Assembly (NCBI GenBank): GCA_016742095.1
Contig: JACVCJ010000001.1
Location: 124,001 to 188,000 of the forward strand
DNA from: Bacteroidia bacterium
GTDB lineage: Bacteria; Bacteroidota; Bacteroidia; CAIKAF01
Length of the DNA: 64,000 bases
Direction: 5' to 3'
Shown: piece after piece, positions 26,367 through 36,167 of the stretch
Layout of the letters: the number at the start of each line of letters is the position of its first letter
How positions within the stretch are numbered: position 1 is the first letter of the stretch
The notes under the pieces: model-generated
The model's database searches: none
What the model saw: the letters and a program-made list of their open reading frames with translations, nothing else
What the model was told of the DNA's origin: nothing
Program-made: the position numbers and the translations under genes

Positions 26367-29300
26367 ATGCAGAATAAGGGATTTGTTCAATTCCTGGTAG
26401 TATTAGTGGCACTGGCCTCCCTGTGGTCCTTGTCTCACACCTTTGTGAGCCGCAAGGTTGAAAACGATGCCAAGTCCTATGCCAACGGTGACGCCGCCAA
26501 AGAACGCCTGTATCTCGATTCGATCGGGGACCAGCAGGTATTCGGCAAATACACCTACTTTACCTACAATGATTCAAAGCGCAGAGAGCTGAATCTGGGA
26601 TTGGACCTTAAAGGTGGTATGAACGTTACCCTCGAGGTATCCGTACCGAAACTGTTAAAAGCACTTGCCAATAATACGGAAGATGCAAATTTCAATAAAG
26701 CCCTGGAAAACGCTAAAGCGGAGGCAAAAACCTCGAACCAGAACTTTGTTGATATATTCTATGCAAAACTGAAAGAGCTTGATCCTAAGGTAGTACTTGC
26801 CTCACCTGCATATTTCGGACATAAGGACCAGACTTCCATAACCAATAAAACGAGCAATGACGAAGTAGTGGCCATCCTGAAGAAAGAAGCGGAAGAATCG
26901 ATCGAACGCTCTTTCGAGGTACTGAACTCACGTATCGACCAGTTCGGGGTAACCCAGCCGAATATACAGCGTTTACAGGGTAAAGACCGCATCCTGGTGG
27001 AACTGCCGGGTGTGACCGATCCCGAGCGTGTACGTTCCCTGCTGGCCGCCACGGCTAAACTGGAGTTCTGGGAAACCTATGAAATGCGTTCCCTGCTCGA
27101 CGAGTTCGAAAAGGCCGACCAGGAAGTACTGCGTTTTAAAAACGGTGCTGCCACCGCATCCACGGCTGCCGTAAGCGATACCACACTGAAAGATTCTACG
27201 GCCACTGCCGACGTTACTGCCGTTAGTGCCGATAAGATACAGATGCCCGGCGATTCAGGCGCCCAAGCGGCAAGCCCTGCTCCCGGCGATTCAGATGCTA
27301 TTGCCAAACAACAGTTCGACGAGTATAAGAAGAACAACCCGATGCTGAGCCTTGTTCAGTTCAATATCGGTCTGAACCCGGAGACACAGCAGCAGGAATA
27401 TATCCCCGGTCCGATCCTGGGTATGATCCTCACAAAAGATACCGCCGAGTTCAACGGTTACATGCGCGATCCGCGTATCAAATCGTTCTTCCCGGCCGAC
27501 CTGCGCCTGATGTACAGTCCGAAGCCCATCCTGGGCGGCGGCGGCGCTTACCTCACCATCTACACCACCAAGGAGACCCGCAAAGGTAAATCCCTGATGG
27601 ACGGTGATGTGGTAACGGACGCTTCTTTCGAGAAGAACCCGAACGGAAGCGGCTTTATGGTTACCATGCAGATGAACCGTGAAGGTGCCGAAAAATGGTC
27701 ACGTATTACCGAAGAAAAAGCGGCCAAGAAACCGCAGGAAGCCGTAGCCATCGTGCTCGACGGTAAAGTATACAGCGCTCCTACCATTAACCAGAAGATC
27801 CCCAACGGATCTTCACAGATCACCGGTAATTTCTCTTTCGAAGATGCCAAAACACTGGCAACGGTACTGAAAGCGGGTAAACTGCCTGCGCCTACCGAGA
27901 TCATCGAAGAAGCGGTGGTAGGTCCTTCACTGGGTGAACAGGCCATCAATGCCGGTCTGCTTTCAGTGGTGATCGCCCTGGTAGTGGTACTGATCTATAT
28001 GGCCTTCTACTATGGTAAAGCCGGTCTGGTTGCCGATGCGGCCCTGGTTTCCAACATCCTGTTCCTGATGGGTACCCTGGCCTCCCTGAGCACAACGCTC
28101 ACACTGCCCGGTATCGCAGGTATCGTACTTACCTTCGGTATGTCGGTGGATGCGAACGTACTTATCTTTGAGCGTATACGGGAAGAGCTGCGCGAGGGCA
28201 AAGGCCTGCGTATGGCCATCTCCGAAGGTTATTCCAAAGCGTACAGTTCCATCATCGACGGTAACGTGACCACGATCCTCACGGCTCTCATCCTGATGAT
28301 CTTCGGCGCCGGCCCTGTAAAAGGTTTCGCCGTTACCCTGTTCATCGGTATCCTTACCTCGCTCTTCAGCGCCATCTTTATCTCGCGCCTGATCTTCGAA
28401 TGGATGCTGAATGCCAAGAAAGACATTCCGTTCTCTATTAAAGCTACGGCAAACGCCTTTACCAACTTCAAGTTCGACTTTGTAGGTAAACGTAAAATGT
28501 TCTACGTGATATCCGGGGTGATCATCCTGGCCGGTTTTGTATCGTTCTTTACCCGCGGTTTCAACCTGGGTGTGGACCTGCAGGGCGGACGTACCTTTAC
28601 GGTGACCATGGACAATGCCGAGTTTAAAACGGACGATATGGCCAAAGCCATTGCCGTGCAGTTCGAAGGCATGGAGCCGCAGGTGAAACTGTTCGGCGGT
28701 AACAACAAAGTGAAGATCGTATCCAAATACAAATACGACATCACCGATCTGCAGGGTGAAGAGGACGTGAAGCACAGGCTTTACGAAGGTCTGAAGCCTT
28801 TCTATAAGCAGGACCCGGGATTCGAGAAGTTCAAGGACGAAAATTCAGGCATCGGTCTGAGCGCTGCCGAAAAAGTAGGTCCGAGCATTGCGGGGGATAC
28901 CCGTCAGCAGTCGGTTTACGCGGTGATCGCTTCACTGGCCATCATGTTCGTGTACATCATGTTCCGTTTCCAGGGATGGCGTTTCGGTTTCGGAGCCACA
29001 CTGGCCCTGGCGCACGACGTACTGATCACGCTGGCCATGTTCTCGCTGCTCGACGGTTTTGTGCCGTTCTCCCTCGAGGTAGACCAGGCCATTATCGCTG
29101 CGGTACTGACGGTGATCGGTTACTCGATCAACGATACCGTGGTGGTGTTCGACCGTATCCGTGAATACCTGGCCGAAAACCGCAGAGGACCTTTCCGTGA
29201 GCTGATCAATGCGGCCCTGAACAGTACCATTTCACGTACCATCAATACCTCGTTCACTACGCTGATCGTACTCGTGGTAACCTTCCTGTTCGGCGGACCG

Positions 29301-29447
29301 GCCATTAAAGGTATGAGCTTTGCCCTGCTGGTGGGTATCGGTGTGGGTACCTACTCATCCCTGTGTATCGCCTCGCCGATCATGATCGACCTGGGTGCAG
29401 AGAAAAGCCGTAAAAAAGAAGAAGAAAAAGCTGCGGTAAAAGCATAA
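26367..29447 (+). CDS. secDF: fused SecD-SecF protein translocase subunit
   Basis: 1026 residues: SecD then SecF in one chain, as is usual in Bacteroidota. The SecD start LNLGLDLKGGMNVTLEVSVP is followed by a large periplasmic P1 region. That region carries an Ala/Thr/Asp-rich insertion (about 265-315). The conserved motif GMSVDANVLIFERIREEL lies near residue 591. SecF begins near 725 with FNLGVDLQGGRTFTV and has GYSINDTVVVFDRIRE at 918. SecDF uses the proton or sodium gradient to pull proteins through SecYEG on the periplasmic side. Monocistronic, with its own promoter and terminator. Confidence 0.97.
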   Translation: MQNKGFVQFLVVLVALASLWSLSHTFVSRKVENDAKSYANGDAAKERLYLDSIGDQQVFGKYTYFTYNDSKRRELNLGLDLKGGMNVTLEVSVPKLLKALANNTEDANFNKALENAKAEAKTSNQNFVDIFYAKLKELDPKVVLASPAYFGHKDQTSITNKTSNDEVVAILKKEAEESIERSFEVLNSRIDQFGVTQPNIQRLQGKDRILVELPGVTDPERVRSLLAATAKLEFWETYEMRSLLDEFEKADQEVLRFKNGAATASTAAVSDTTLKDSTATADVTAVSADKIQMPGDSGAQAASPAPGDSDAIAKQQFDEYKKNNPMLSLVQFNIGLNPETQQQEYIPGPILGMILTKDTAEFNGYMRDPRIKSFFPADLRLMYSPKPILGGGGAYLTIYTTKETRKGKSLMDGDVVTDASFEKNPNGSGFMVTMQMNREGAEKWSRITEEKAAKKPQEAVAIVLDGKVYSAPTINQKIPNGSSQITGNFSFEDAKTLATVLKAGKLPAPTEIIEEAVVGPSLGEQAINAGLLSVVIALVVVLIYMAFYYGKAGLVADAALVSNILFLMGTLASLSTTLTLPGIAGIVLTFGMSVDANVLIFERIREELREGKGLRMAISEGYSKAYSSIIDGNVTTILTALILMIFGAGPVKGFAVTLFIGILTSLFSAIFISRLIFEWMLNAKKDIPFSIKATANAFTNFKFDFVGKRKMFYVISGVIILAGFVSFFTRGFNLGVDLQGGRTFTVTMDNAEFKTDDMAKAIAVQFEGMEPQVKLFGGNNKVKIVSKYKYDITDLQGEEDVKHRLYEGLKPFYKQDPGFEKFKDENSGIGLSAAEKVGPSIAGDTRQQSVYAVIASLAIMFVYIMFRFQGWRFGFGATLALAHDVLITLAMFSLLDGFVPFSLEVDQAIIAAVLTVIGYSINDTVVVFDRIREYLAENRRGPFRELINAALNSTISRTINTSFTTLIVLVVTFLFGGPAIKGMSFALLVGIGVGTYSSLCIASPIMIDLGAEKSRKKEEEKAAVKA

Positions 29448-29474
29448 CGCAGATTTTTACGAAATAATTAAGAG

Positions 29475-29505
29475 AAGCCCCGCCTGTTCTGGACGGGGCT
29501 TTTTT
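29475..29505 (+). terminator. secDF terminator
   Basis: AAGCCCCG (29475-29482), an 11-nt loop, CGGGGCTT (29494-29501), then T to 29505. A strong GC-rich hairpin. Confidence 0.9.
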
Positions 29506-29507
29506 CA

Positions 29508-29515
29508 TACATTTG
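29508..29515 (+). promoter_or_regulatory. tatA -7 box
   Basis: TACATTTG is a full TAnnTTTG match directly behind the secDF terminator and 14 nt before the first tatA ATG. No clear -33 TTTG sits at the usual distance, since that place is occupied by the terminator stem. Confidence 0.5.
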
Positions 29516-29529
29516 TAAAAAATAAGTTC

Positions 29530-29805
29530 ATGTATATTCCTTTCTTTCTAAATATGAGTGGCGGCGAGATCTTCGTGATCCTGCTGTTCATCCTCATTTT
29601 TTTCGGCAGTAAACGTATTCCGGAATTTGCACGTTCGCTGGGTAAGGGCATGCGCGAAGTAAAGAATGCCACGGATTCCATCAAGAAAGAGATCACAGGC
29701 AGTGTACGTGATGTGGAACGGGAGATCTATGAGAACCGCCGGAATTTTACCGAGGAGATCGACAAAACACTGAAAGATATAGACCCCGCCGACAAAGAAA
29801 AATAG
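29530..29805 (+). CDS. tatA: twin-arginine translocase TatA/E subunit
   Basis: 91 residues from the ATG at 29530; an alternative ATG at 29554 (MSGGEIFVILLF) would give 83 and also looks like a typical TatA start. One membrane segment (about 12-27), the hinge FGSKRIPEFARSLGKGMREV, then an amphipathic helix and a charged tail with many Glu/Lys. TatA polymerises to pass folded proteins. tatC is not in the window. The small gene lies between secDF and a probable T9SS gene. Confidence 0.93.
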   Translation: MYIPFFLNMSGGEIFVILLFILIFFGSKRIPEFARSLGKGMREVKNATDSIKKEITGSVRDVEREIYENRRNFTEEIDKTLKDIDPADKEK

Positions 29806-29890
29806 CTCTTTTTCGCTTTTTTTTTCTTTTTAACAAAATTTTCATAATTTCGCTCTACGTGTATATTTAACAAAGTTTATTCCTCTACTT

Positions 29891-31936
29891 ATGATATCTT
29901 TGAAAAACAATGCCTTAACCTTGATCCTGGCTGCGGGTAGTACCCTGGGAGCATTTGCCCAGTGCGACACGAAAGCCTCTATGGAAGCGGATAAGCAGTA
30001 CAACCAGGGTTTCTATTTCAGAGCCTATGAGTACTACGAGAAAGCCGCGTCTAAAGTGAAAGATAAGTCAGAGCGCGGTTGCCTGTACTACATGATGGGT
30101 AACTGTATGAGCTACATGGAAGATCACAAGAAAGCGATCAGCATGTACGACAAAGCCCTGAAAGCCGGTTCCGACAAGCCGGAACTGCACCTGTACAAAG
30201 CCATTTCCCAGAAAGAAATGGGCCTGTACGAAGATGCCAAAGTAGAGTTCCAGGAATTCCTGAAAACAAATCCGGATAATGCCGTTGCCAAGGCCGGACT
30301 GGAGTCCTGCGATATGGCCGTGAAATATAAAAACAATCCTACCTGTTATACGGTAGAGAACCTGAAGCCGCTGAACACGAAAGAGAACGACTATTCTCCG
30401 ATCTATGCCAGTAAAAAAGGCGACCAGGTGATCTTTACCAGTAAGCGTGAGGACGGTCTCGGAAAACCGGATATCATTACCGGTCAGCTTCCCGAAGACC
30501 TGTATTCTATTTCTTACGATGTAAAGAAAAAGAAATGGGGCAAGGCCGCTCCGCTGGGCGAACCGCTGAACACCAAGGCCAGCGAAGGCGCTACCGCCAT
30601 CAACAAGCGCTTCAACGTAATTTATTTTACGCGCTGCGCTACCGATAAAAAGAACAAAGTAGGCTGCCAGATCTACGAAGCCAAGAAACAGGGTAAAGGC
30701 TGGGGCGAACCCACACTGATCCCGCTTACGCCGGATTCTTTCGTAACCGGTCACCCCGCTATTTCTGCCGACGGTAACTACCTCGTATTTTCGTCTAACA
30801 TGCCCGGTGGTAAAGGAGGAATGGACCTCTGGGTTGCCAAATACGATCGTCGCGGCCGTACCTTTGCCGATCCGGTGAACCTGGGTCCGGAGATCAACTC
30901 TGCCGATAATGAAATGTATCCCTACCTGCGTGCAGACGACCGTCTGTACTTCTCCAGCGACCGCCTGAGCGGTATGGGTGGCTTCGATATCTACAAAGCC
31001 GGCCTGGTAGAACCCGGTAAATGGAACAACGTAGAGAACATGCGTTTCCCGATCAACTCCGAAGGCGATGACTTCGCCATCGTGTTCGACGGTATCAACG
31101 AAAAAGGTCTGCTTACCTCGAACCGTCCCGGCGGCCGTGGTAAAGACGATATCTACACCTTCGAAATTGCCAAAAGCAGCATCGCCATCGTAACCACCGT
31201 AGTGGACGTGAGCAGCAAACAGCCGATCGCAGGCGCTACCGTATCGTATAAGAACTCTGCCGGTGAGACCAAGGAATTCACCACCGATGCTTCGGGTAAA
31301 GTTACCCTGCAGGGCGCTTCTTTCAACGAAGTGTACGACATTGCCACACGTAAGGATAAATATTTCGGCAGCAGCGGAAATTCTACCACCAAAGGTATCG
31401 ATCCGCTTACTACCTGTAAAGACACTACCCTGTACCTGGAGCTGACCATGAAGTCGAGCGAGGTGCCCCTGGCCTTCGATATCCTCTTCGTGTTCGCCCG
31501 TCCGGAATACTACCCGGAATACCAGGACACGGTGGATAAGATCTTCAATATCCTGAAAGAGAACCCGACCATGACCGCCGAACTGGCCGCCCACACCGAT
31601 AACCGCGGTAGCGTGGACGCCAACCAGAAACTGTCTGATTCCCGTGCCAAATACGTGTACGATAACCTGATCTCCAAAGGCATCGACCCCAAACGTCTGA
31701 AAGCCATCGGTAAAGGTGAAGGCGATCCCCGCGTACTGCAGGCCGATATCGGACCTTTCAAAAAAGGCACCAAACTTACCGAAGAGTTCATCAACGGCCT
31801 TACCAACAAAGATGACCAGGAACTGGCCCACAAGCTGAACCGTCGTGTGGAACTGCGTAAGATCGATGACAGCTTCGTACCGCCTGCGCCTCCTGCTCCA
31901 AAAGAAGAGCCGGAAGACGATAAAGAAGATAAGTAG
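29891..31936 (+). CDS. porE: PorE-like OmpA-family protein: TPR, PD40 propeller, CRD, OmpA
   Basis: 681 residues. Signal peptide 1-23 (FAQ, Cys at 25). TPR repeats lie at about 30-145 (YNQGFYFRAYEYYEKAASKV). A PD40/WD40-like propeller covers about 160-425, with repeats of the type AISADGNYLVFSSNMPGG and LYFSSDRLSGMGGFDIY. A carboxypeptidase-regulatory-like domain follows (about 430-515), then an OmpA peptidoglycan-binding domain (about 530-660; TDNRGSVDANQKLSDSRAKY with the usual Asp and Arg). A Pro/Glu/Asp tail ends it. This exact domain order is that of PorE (PG1058), a T9SS part that ties the outer-membrane ring to peptidoglycan. Other OmpA proteins share parts of it, so the symbol is a family-level call. 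Confidence 0.75.
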   Translation: MISLKNNALTLILAAGSTLGAFAQCDTKASMEADKQYNQGFYFRAYEYYEKAASKVKDKSERGCLYYMMGNCMSYMEDHKKAISMYDKALKAGSDKPELHLYKAISQKEMGLYEDAKVEFQEFLKTNPDNAVAKAGLESCDMAVKYKNNPTCYTVENLKPLNTKENDYSPIYASKKGDQVIFTSKREDGLGKPDIITGQLPEDLYSISYDVKKKKWGKAAPLGEPLNTKASEGATAINKRFNVIYFTRCATDKKNKVGCQIYEAKKQGKGWGEPTLIPLTPDSFVTGHPAISADGNYLVFSSNMPGGKGGMDLWVAKYDRRGRTFADPVNLGPEINSADNEMYPYLRADDRLYFSSDRLSGMGGFDIYKAGLVEPGKWNNVENMRFPINSEGDDFAIVFDGINEKGLLTSNRPGGRGKDDIYTFEIAKSSIAIVTTVVDVSSKQPIAGATVSYKNSAGETKEFTTDASGKVTLQGASFNEVYDIATRKDKYFGSSGNSTTKGIDPLTTCKDTTLYLELTMKSSEVPLAFDILFVFARPEYYPEYQDTVDKIFNILKENPTMTAELAAHTDNRGSVDANQKLSDSRAKYVYDNLISKGIDPKRLKAIGKGEGDPRVLQADIGPFKKGTKLTEEFINGLTNKDDQELAHKLNRRVELRKIDDSFVPPAPPAPKEEPEDDKEDK

Positions 31937-31954
31937 CATTTAAACGAATAAAAC

Positions 31955-31990
31955 AAAGAGCATTTCCATTGATTTTGGGAATGCTCTTTT
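31955..31990 (+). terminator. terminator after the PorE-like gene
   Basis: GAGCATT (31958-31964) pairs with AATGCTC (31979-31985), extended by CC/GG inside, and followed by TTTTCTTTTTT. A strong hairpin with a T-tract, 20 nt after the stop. Confidence 0.9.
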
Positions 31991-32026
31991 CTTTTTTGTT
32001 CCTTTGCACCCGAATTACAAAAACCG

Positions 32027-33196
32027 ATGACTGAAGCATCCAAATACGAACAACGCGGAGTATCTGCCGATAAAACGGACGTTCATAACGCCATCCGGAA
32101 CCTGGATAAAGGACTTTTCCCGAATGCGTTCTGCAAAATACTGCCCGACCTGGCAGGAAATGACCCGGAGTATGTGAACGTAATGCATGCCGATACCGCC
32201 GGCACCAAAACCTCGCTGGCATACATATACTGGCGCGAGACCGGGGATAATTCCGTATGGAAAGGCGTGGTACAGGATTCCATCGTGATGAACCTCGATG
32301 ATATGGCCTGTGCCGGTATTACCGATAACATCATTCTGTCTTCCACCATCGGACGTAACAAGAATTACATCAGCGGCGACGTACTCTCGCACCTGATCGC
32401 TGCGGCCGGCGAATTTATTGCCGAAATGCAGCAACACGGCGTTTCGCTGTATCTTTCGGGCGGAGAAACGGCCGATGTGGGCGATATCGTGCGTACCCTG
32501 GACGTAGGATACACCGCCTTTGCCCGCCTGCCGAAAAAAGACGTGGTAGACATACAGGTACGCCCCGGCAGTGTGATCGTGGCTTTTGCCTCGTACGGCA
32601 AGGCTGCCTGGGAAAAGGAATACAACGGGGGAATGGGTTCCAACGGCCTTACTTCGGCCCGCCACGACGTGTTCAGCAATGAATATACCACGAAATATCC
32701 CGAAAGTTACGACGCGGTAAATATGCCGCAGGAACTGGCCTATTCGGGTTCGCTTAAACTGACCGATATCGAATCCCAGACCGGTATTACAGCCGGTAAA
32801 CTGGTTCTGTCGCCCACACGTACCTACCTCCCGCTGATCAAGGCCATACTGGCAAAACACCGTCCGGCCATACAGGGTATGATACACTGTACCGGAGGGG
32901 CCCAGACCAAGGTAATGAAGTTTGTAGAGAACCTGCGCGTGGTAAAGAACAACCTGCTGCCGGTGCCGCCTCTTTTCCGTATGATACAGGAACAGAGCGG
33001 AACGGACGCCCGCGAAATGTACAAGGTATTCAACATGGGGCATCGTCTCGAGATATATACCGATGCCGCCAGTGCTCAGGATATGATCGCTATGGCCGCC
33101 GCCGTGGGCATCGACGCACAGGTGATCGGTTACTGCGAGGCCGCGGACAAGAACGAGCTGCTGATCGAATCGGAACTGGGTACCTTTACCTATTAA
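32027..33196 (+). CDS. purM: phosphoribosylformylglycinamidine cyclo-ligase (AIR synthase)
   Basis: 389 residues of the PurM fold, in the longer Bacteroidota form. Seen: VNVMHADTAGTKTSLA, DSIVMNLDDMACAG, the ATP-site block YLSGGETADVGD, and a C-terminal AIRS domain with MIHCTGGAQTKVMKF. It closes the imidazole ring in purine synthesis (FGAM to AIR). It begins a tight run purM-prfA-pyrF (gaps of 29 and 7 nt), so purine, pyrimidine and translation-termination genes are probably co-transcribed. Confidence 0.95.
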   Translation: MTEASKYEQRGVSADKTDVHNAIRNLDKGLFPNAFCKILPDLAGNDPEYVNVMHADTAGTKTSLAYIYWRETGDNSVWKGVVQDSIVMNLDDMACAGITDNIILSSTIGRNKNYISGDVLSHLIAAAGEFIAEMQQHGVSLYLSGGETADVGDIVRTLDVGYTAFARLPKKDVVDIQVRPGSVIVAFASYGKAAWEKEYNGGMGSNGLTSARHDVFSNEYTTKYPESYDAVNMPQELAYSGSLKLTDIESQTGITAGKLVLSPTRTYLPLIKAILAKHRPAIQGMIHCTGGAQTKVMKFVENLRVVKNNLLPVPPLFRMIQEQSGTDAREMYKVFNMGHRLEIYTDAASAQDMIAMAAAVGIDAQVIGYCEAADKNELLIESELGTFTY

Positions 33197-33225
33197 ACAC
33201 CCGGTCCGCCTACAATATTTGAACT

Positions 33226-34299
33226 ATGTTAGACAAACTGGAATTTATAAAAGATCGGTTCGAGGAGGTTGGAAAACAACTGACCGACCCCGCGAATATA
33301 TCCGACAACAAGAAGTTTATGCGCCTGAACAAGGAGTATAAAGACCTGGAGCCGATCGTAGAAGCCTATCATCAATACAAACGCTGTCTCGAAAACATCG
33401 AGGGAGCCCGCGAAATACTGAAAACGGAAAAGGACCCCGACCTGATCGAACTGGCCAAGGAAGAACTGCAGCAGAACGAACCGCTGAAAGAGAAACTGGA
33501 AGACGAGATCCGCATTATGATGATCCCCAAGGACCCCGAAGACGGTAAAAACGCCGTGGTGGAGATCCGTGCAGGTACGGGCGGTGACGAAGCCTCGCTG
33601 TTTGCCGGCGACCTGTTCCGTATGTATTCCCGCTACTGCGAGCGCAAAGGCTGGCGTGTGAACGTTACCAGCTCTAACGAAGGCACTACGGGCGGTTTTA
33701 AAGAGATCATCTTTGAAGTGGAGGGGAACGACGTGTACGGCACCCTGAAATACGAAAGCGGCGTACACCGCGTACAGCGTGTTCCGGAGACCGAATCGCA
33801 GGGCCGTGTACATACCTCGGCCGCCAGTGTGGCCGTGCTGCCCGAAGCCGAAGACTGGGACGTGGACCTGAAAGAAAGCGACGTAAAGATGGAAACCGCA
33901 CGAAGCGGCGGTGCCGGCGGACAGAACGTGAACAAGGTAGAGACCAAGGTGATGCTTACCCACCTTCCCAGCGGACTGGTGGTGGTATGCCAGACCGAAC
34001 GTACCCAGCTGGGTAACCGCGAAAAAGCCATGCAGATGCTGCGTACCAAACTGTACGATATCGAATATACCAAACGCCAGGAAGAAGTGTCGCGCAAGCG
34101 GAAGACCATGGTAAGTACCGGGGACCGCAGTGCTAAGATACGCACCTACAACTGGCCGCAGGGACGGGTTACCGACCACCGTATCAACTACAGCAGCTAC
34201 AACCTGGACGCCGTGGTGAACGGAGAGATCGACGATTTTATCCGCGAACTGCAGACCGCCGAGAATGCTGAAAAACTGAAAGAAGGATCTTTAATTTAG
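33226..34299 (+). CDS. prfA: peptide chain release factor 1
   Basis: 357 residues. The stop-codon-reading PxT motif is PET at 187-189 in [10 protein letters not shown], which marks RF1 (UAA/UAG) rather than RF2 (SPF). The catalytic GGQ is at 231-233 in [17 protein letters not shown]; its Gln is the target of PrmC. No frameshift site is present or expected in RF1. Seven nt before pyrF. Confidence 0.97.
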   Translation: MLDKLEFIKDRFEEVGKQLTDPANISDNKKFMRLNKEYKDLEPIVEAYHQYKRCLENIEGAREILKTEKDPDLIELAKEELQQNEPLKEKLEDEIRIMMIPKDPEDGKNAVVEIRAGTGGDEASLFAGDLFRMYSRYCERKGWRVNVTSSNEGTTGGFKEIIFEVEGNDVYGTLKYESGVHRVQRVPETESQGRVHTSAASVAVLPEAEDWDVDLKESDVKMETARSGGAGGQNVNKVETKVMLTHLPSGLVVVCQTERTQLGNREKAMQMLRTKLYDIEYTKRQEEVSRKRKTMVSTGDRSAKIRTYNWPQGRVTDHRINYSSYNLDAVVNGEIDDFIRELQTAENAEKLKEGSLI

Positions 34300-34306
34300 T
34301 ATATAG

Positions 34307-35110
34307 ATGAATCGCGAACAGCTGGTAGCCGAAATATTCCGTAAGAAAAGTTTCCTGTGCGTAGGCTTGGACACCGATGAGCAGAAACTTCCGGAAGGTC
34401 TGGAAGCCTACGATGAACCGGTATTCGAGTTCAACCGCCGCATCATCGACGCCACGCGGGACCATTGCGTAAGCTATAAGCTGAACACCGCTTTTTACGA
34501 GTGCCTGGGCGCCCGCGGCTGGGAGATCATGGCCAAAACGATACAGTACATCGGCGATACACATTTTATCATTGCCGATGCCAAACGCGGCGATATAGGC
34601 AATACCAGCGATATGTACGCCCGCGCCTTTTTTAAGGACCTGGGCGCCGATGCCGTGACCGTGGCCCCGTATATGGGCCGCGACAGCGTGGAGCCTTTCC
34701 TGAGATACGAAGATAAAAGCACCATACTGCTGGCCCTTACGTCCAACGCGGGCGGTACAGATTTTCAGCTGTTGCAGAGCGACGGGCTGGAACTGTACAA
34801 ACAGGTGCTGAAAACCTCGCAGACCTGGGACGGCGCTCAACGCCTGATGTACGTGGTAGGCGCCACCCGTGCCGAATATTTGCTGGAGATACGCAGTTAT
34901 ATTCCCGATGCCTTCCTGTTGGTTCCGGGTGTGGGAGCCCAGGGCGGCAGCCTGGCCGATGTGGTGAAGTACGGCCGTAACAAAGAGATCGGTCTGCTGA
35001 TCAATGCTTCGCGTTCGGTGATCTATGCCTCTGCGGGCAGTGATTTTGCCGAGGCCGCTGCGCTGGAAGCGCGCAGAATGGCCGCTGAGATGGCCGATCT
35101 GGCCTTTTAG
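34307..35110 (+). CDS. pyrF: orotidine 5'-phosphate decarboxylase
   Basis: 267 residues, the longer group-2 OMP decarboxylase type. The catalytic motif DAKRGDIGNT gives Asp91, Lys93 and Asp96; further blocks are KSFLCVGLDTDEQKL and FLLVPGVGAQGGSL. It makes UMP, the end of the pathway that carA starts about 17 kb upstream. Last gene of the purM operon. Confidence 0.96.
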   Translation: MNREQLVAEIFRKKSFLCVGLDTDEQKLPEGLEAYDEPVFEFNRRIIDATRDHCVSYKLNTAFYECLGARGWEIMAKTIQYIGDTHFIIADAKRGDIGNTSDMYARAFFKDLGADAVTVAPYMGRDSVEPFLRYEDKSTILLALTSNAGGTDFQLLQSDGLELYKQVLKTSQTWDGAQRLMYVVGATRAEYLLEIRSYIPDAFLLVPGVGAQGGSLADVVKYGRNKEIGLLINASRSVIYASAGSDFAEAAALEARRMAAEMADLAF

Positions 35111-35116
35111 GGCTCA

Positions 35117-35157
35117 CCGTTCATACAATACGAACCTCCGTTCGTACACAGAACGGA
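35117..35157 (+). repeat. CCGTTC inverted/direct repeats after pyrF
   Basis: TCCGTTC (35137-35143), loop of 7, GAACGGA (35151-35157) forms a 7-bp stem. An earlier CCGTTC (near 35117) and GAAC (35132-35135) repeat the same half-sites, so two competing hairpins are possible. No T-run follows; it may end or process the pyrF transcript. Confidence 0.45.
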
Positions 35158-35208
35158 ACCGGCTTTACATAAAAGACGTATTTTTAAGGTAGCAACTATA
35201 CAACTGCC

Positions 35209-36156
35209 ATGAAAAAACTCTTTAGCTCCGCATTTTTTCTGCTTTGCCTTTATTGTCCGCTGCCTGCGCAGAACTTTGTGCCGATAGGGACTACCTGGCA
35301 TCATACCGGTATTGCTTTTACCCCGTTCTGGGAAAAGACCACGTATGAAAAAGATACACTAACGTCCGATGGCCGCAGCTGTATGAAATTGTCCTTTTTG
35401 CGTCAGAATTTTGGCAGCGCCGGCCCGGGTATGCCATATTATCCGTCCGGGCAGGAACATTCGTACCGTCTTTTTTACCAGAGCGGAGATACGCTTTACG
35501 AACGTTCTGTCTCCGGGGTGTATAGCGTATTTTTTGTCCTCAACGGTTCTATAGGGGATAGTTGGGAAACACAGCCTCCGATCATCGAGAGCCAGACCTG
35601 TACCCTGTATAACCGTACACGTATCATTGACACCGGTACGGTAGTGATTAACGGTAAATCGCTCCGGTACTGGGATCTTGGTCCCGAAACCGGCTCTTTT
35701 ATTTCGATGGAAGGGCGTCTTATAGAACAGTTTGGTATTTATGTACGGTCCTTTTACAGTAAAATACACGGTGGCTTTGGATCGGGAAACTGTTCCCAGG
35801 GAATATTCGAAGATATGCATATAAATTTTTCCTGCTTCGAATCGGACAGTATCGGTTTCTACAATATTCCCCACTGGCCGTACAGCGAATGTGAATTCAA
35901 CTTTTCGCTCGGCGAAACGGAAGCCCCGGCCATACGCGTTTTCCCGAATCCTGTTACAGATATCCTTTACATTGACCCGGGCTCCGGCGTTTTTGATATC
36001 GATATCCTGGATATGCAGGGCCGTGTACAAAGAACACTTCGGCAGCAGACGCCGGGAGCAGGTATACCGTTCGGGGAATTTCCGTCAGGGATCTATATGG
36101 CCTGTATTAAACGTCCCGGTCACCCGGAGGTATGGCAGAAACTCGTTAAAAATTAA
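35209..36156 (+). CDS. T9SS type A secreted protein of unknown function (first of tandem pair)
   Basis: 315 residues. Signal peptide about 1-20 (LPA|Q). The mature part starts FVPIGTTWHHTGIAF and is beta-rich with no known catalytic motif. It has paired cysteines (about 62, 132-133 and 201-220) and the phrase CFESDSIGFYNIP before the sorting domain. The T9SS type A domain starts IRVFPNPVTDILYIDPG and ends with Lys/Asn. The next gene, 11 nt downstream, is a clear paralogue with the same start (QNFVPxGTxW) and the same CFESDSIGFY block. I do not recognise the globular domain. Confidence 0.88.
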   Translation: MKKLFSSAFFLLCLYCPLPAQNFVPIGTTWHHTGIAFTPFWEKTTYEKDTLTSDGRSCMKLSFLRQNFGSAGPGMPYYPSGQEHSYRLFYQSGDTLYERSVSGVYSVFFVLNGSIGDSWETQPPIIESQTCTLYNRTRIIDTGTVVINGKSLRYWDLGPETGSFISMEGRLIEQFGIYVRSFYSKIHGGFGSGNCSQGIFEDMHINFSCFESDSIGFYNIPHWPYSECEFNFSLGETEAPAIRVFPNPVTDILYIDPGSGVFDIDILDMQGRVQRTLRQQTPGAGIPFGEFPSGIYMACIKRPGHPEVWQKLVKN

Positions 36157-36167
36157 AAAGTACAGGT

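Noticed and set aside
30068-31939. 623-codon open frame antisense to the PorE-like gene
   Set aside because: It mirrors a well-supported gene with clear domains; the antisense product has no recognisable motif and is rich in Val, Phe, Gly and His, typical of reverse reading of biased codons.
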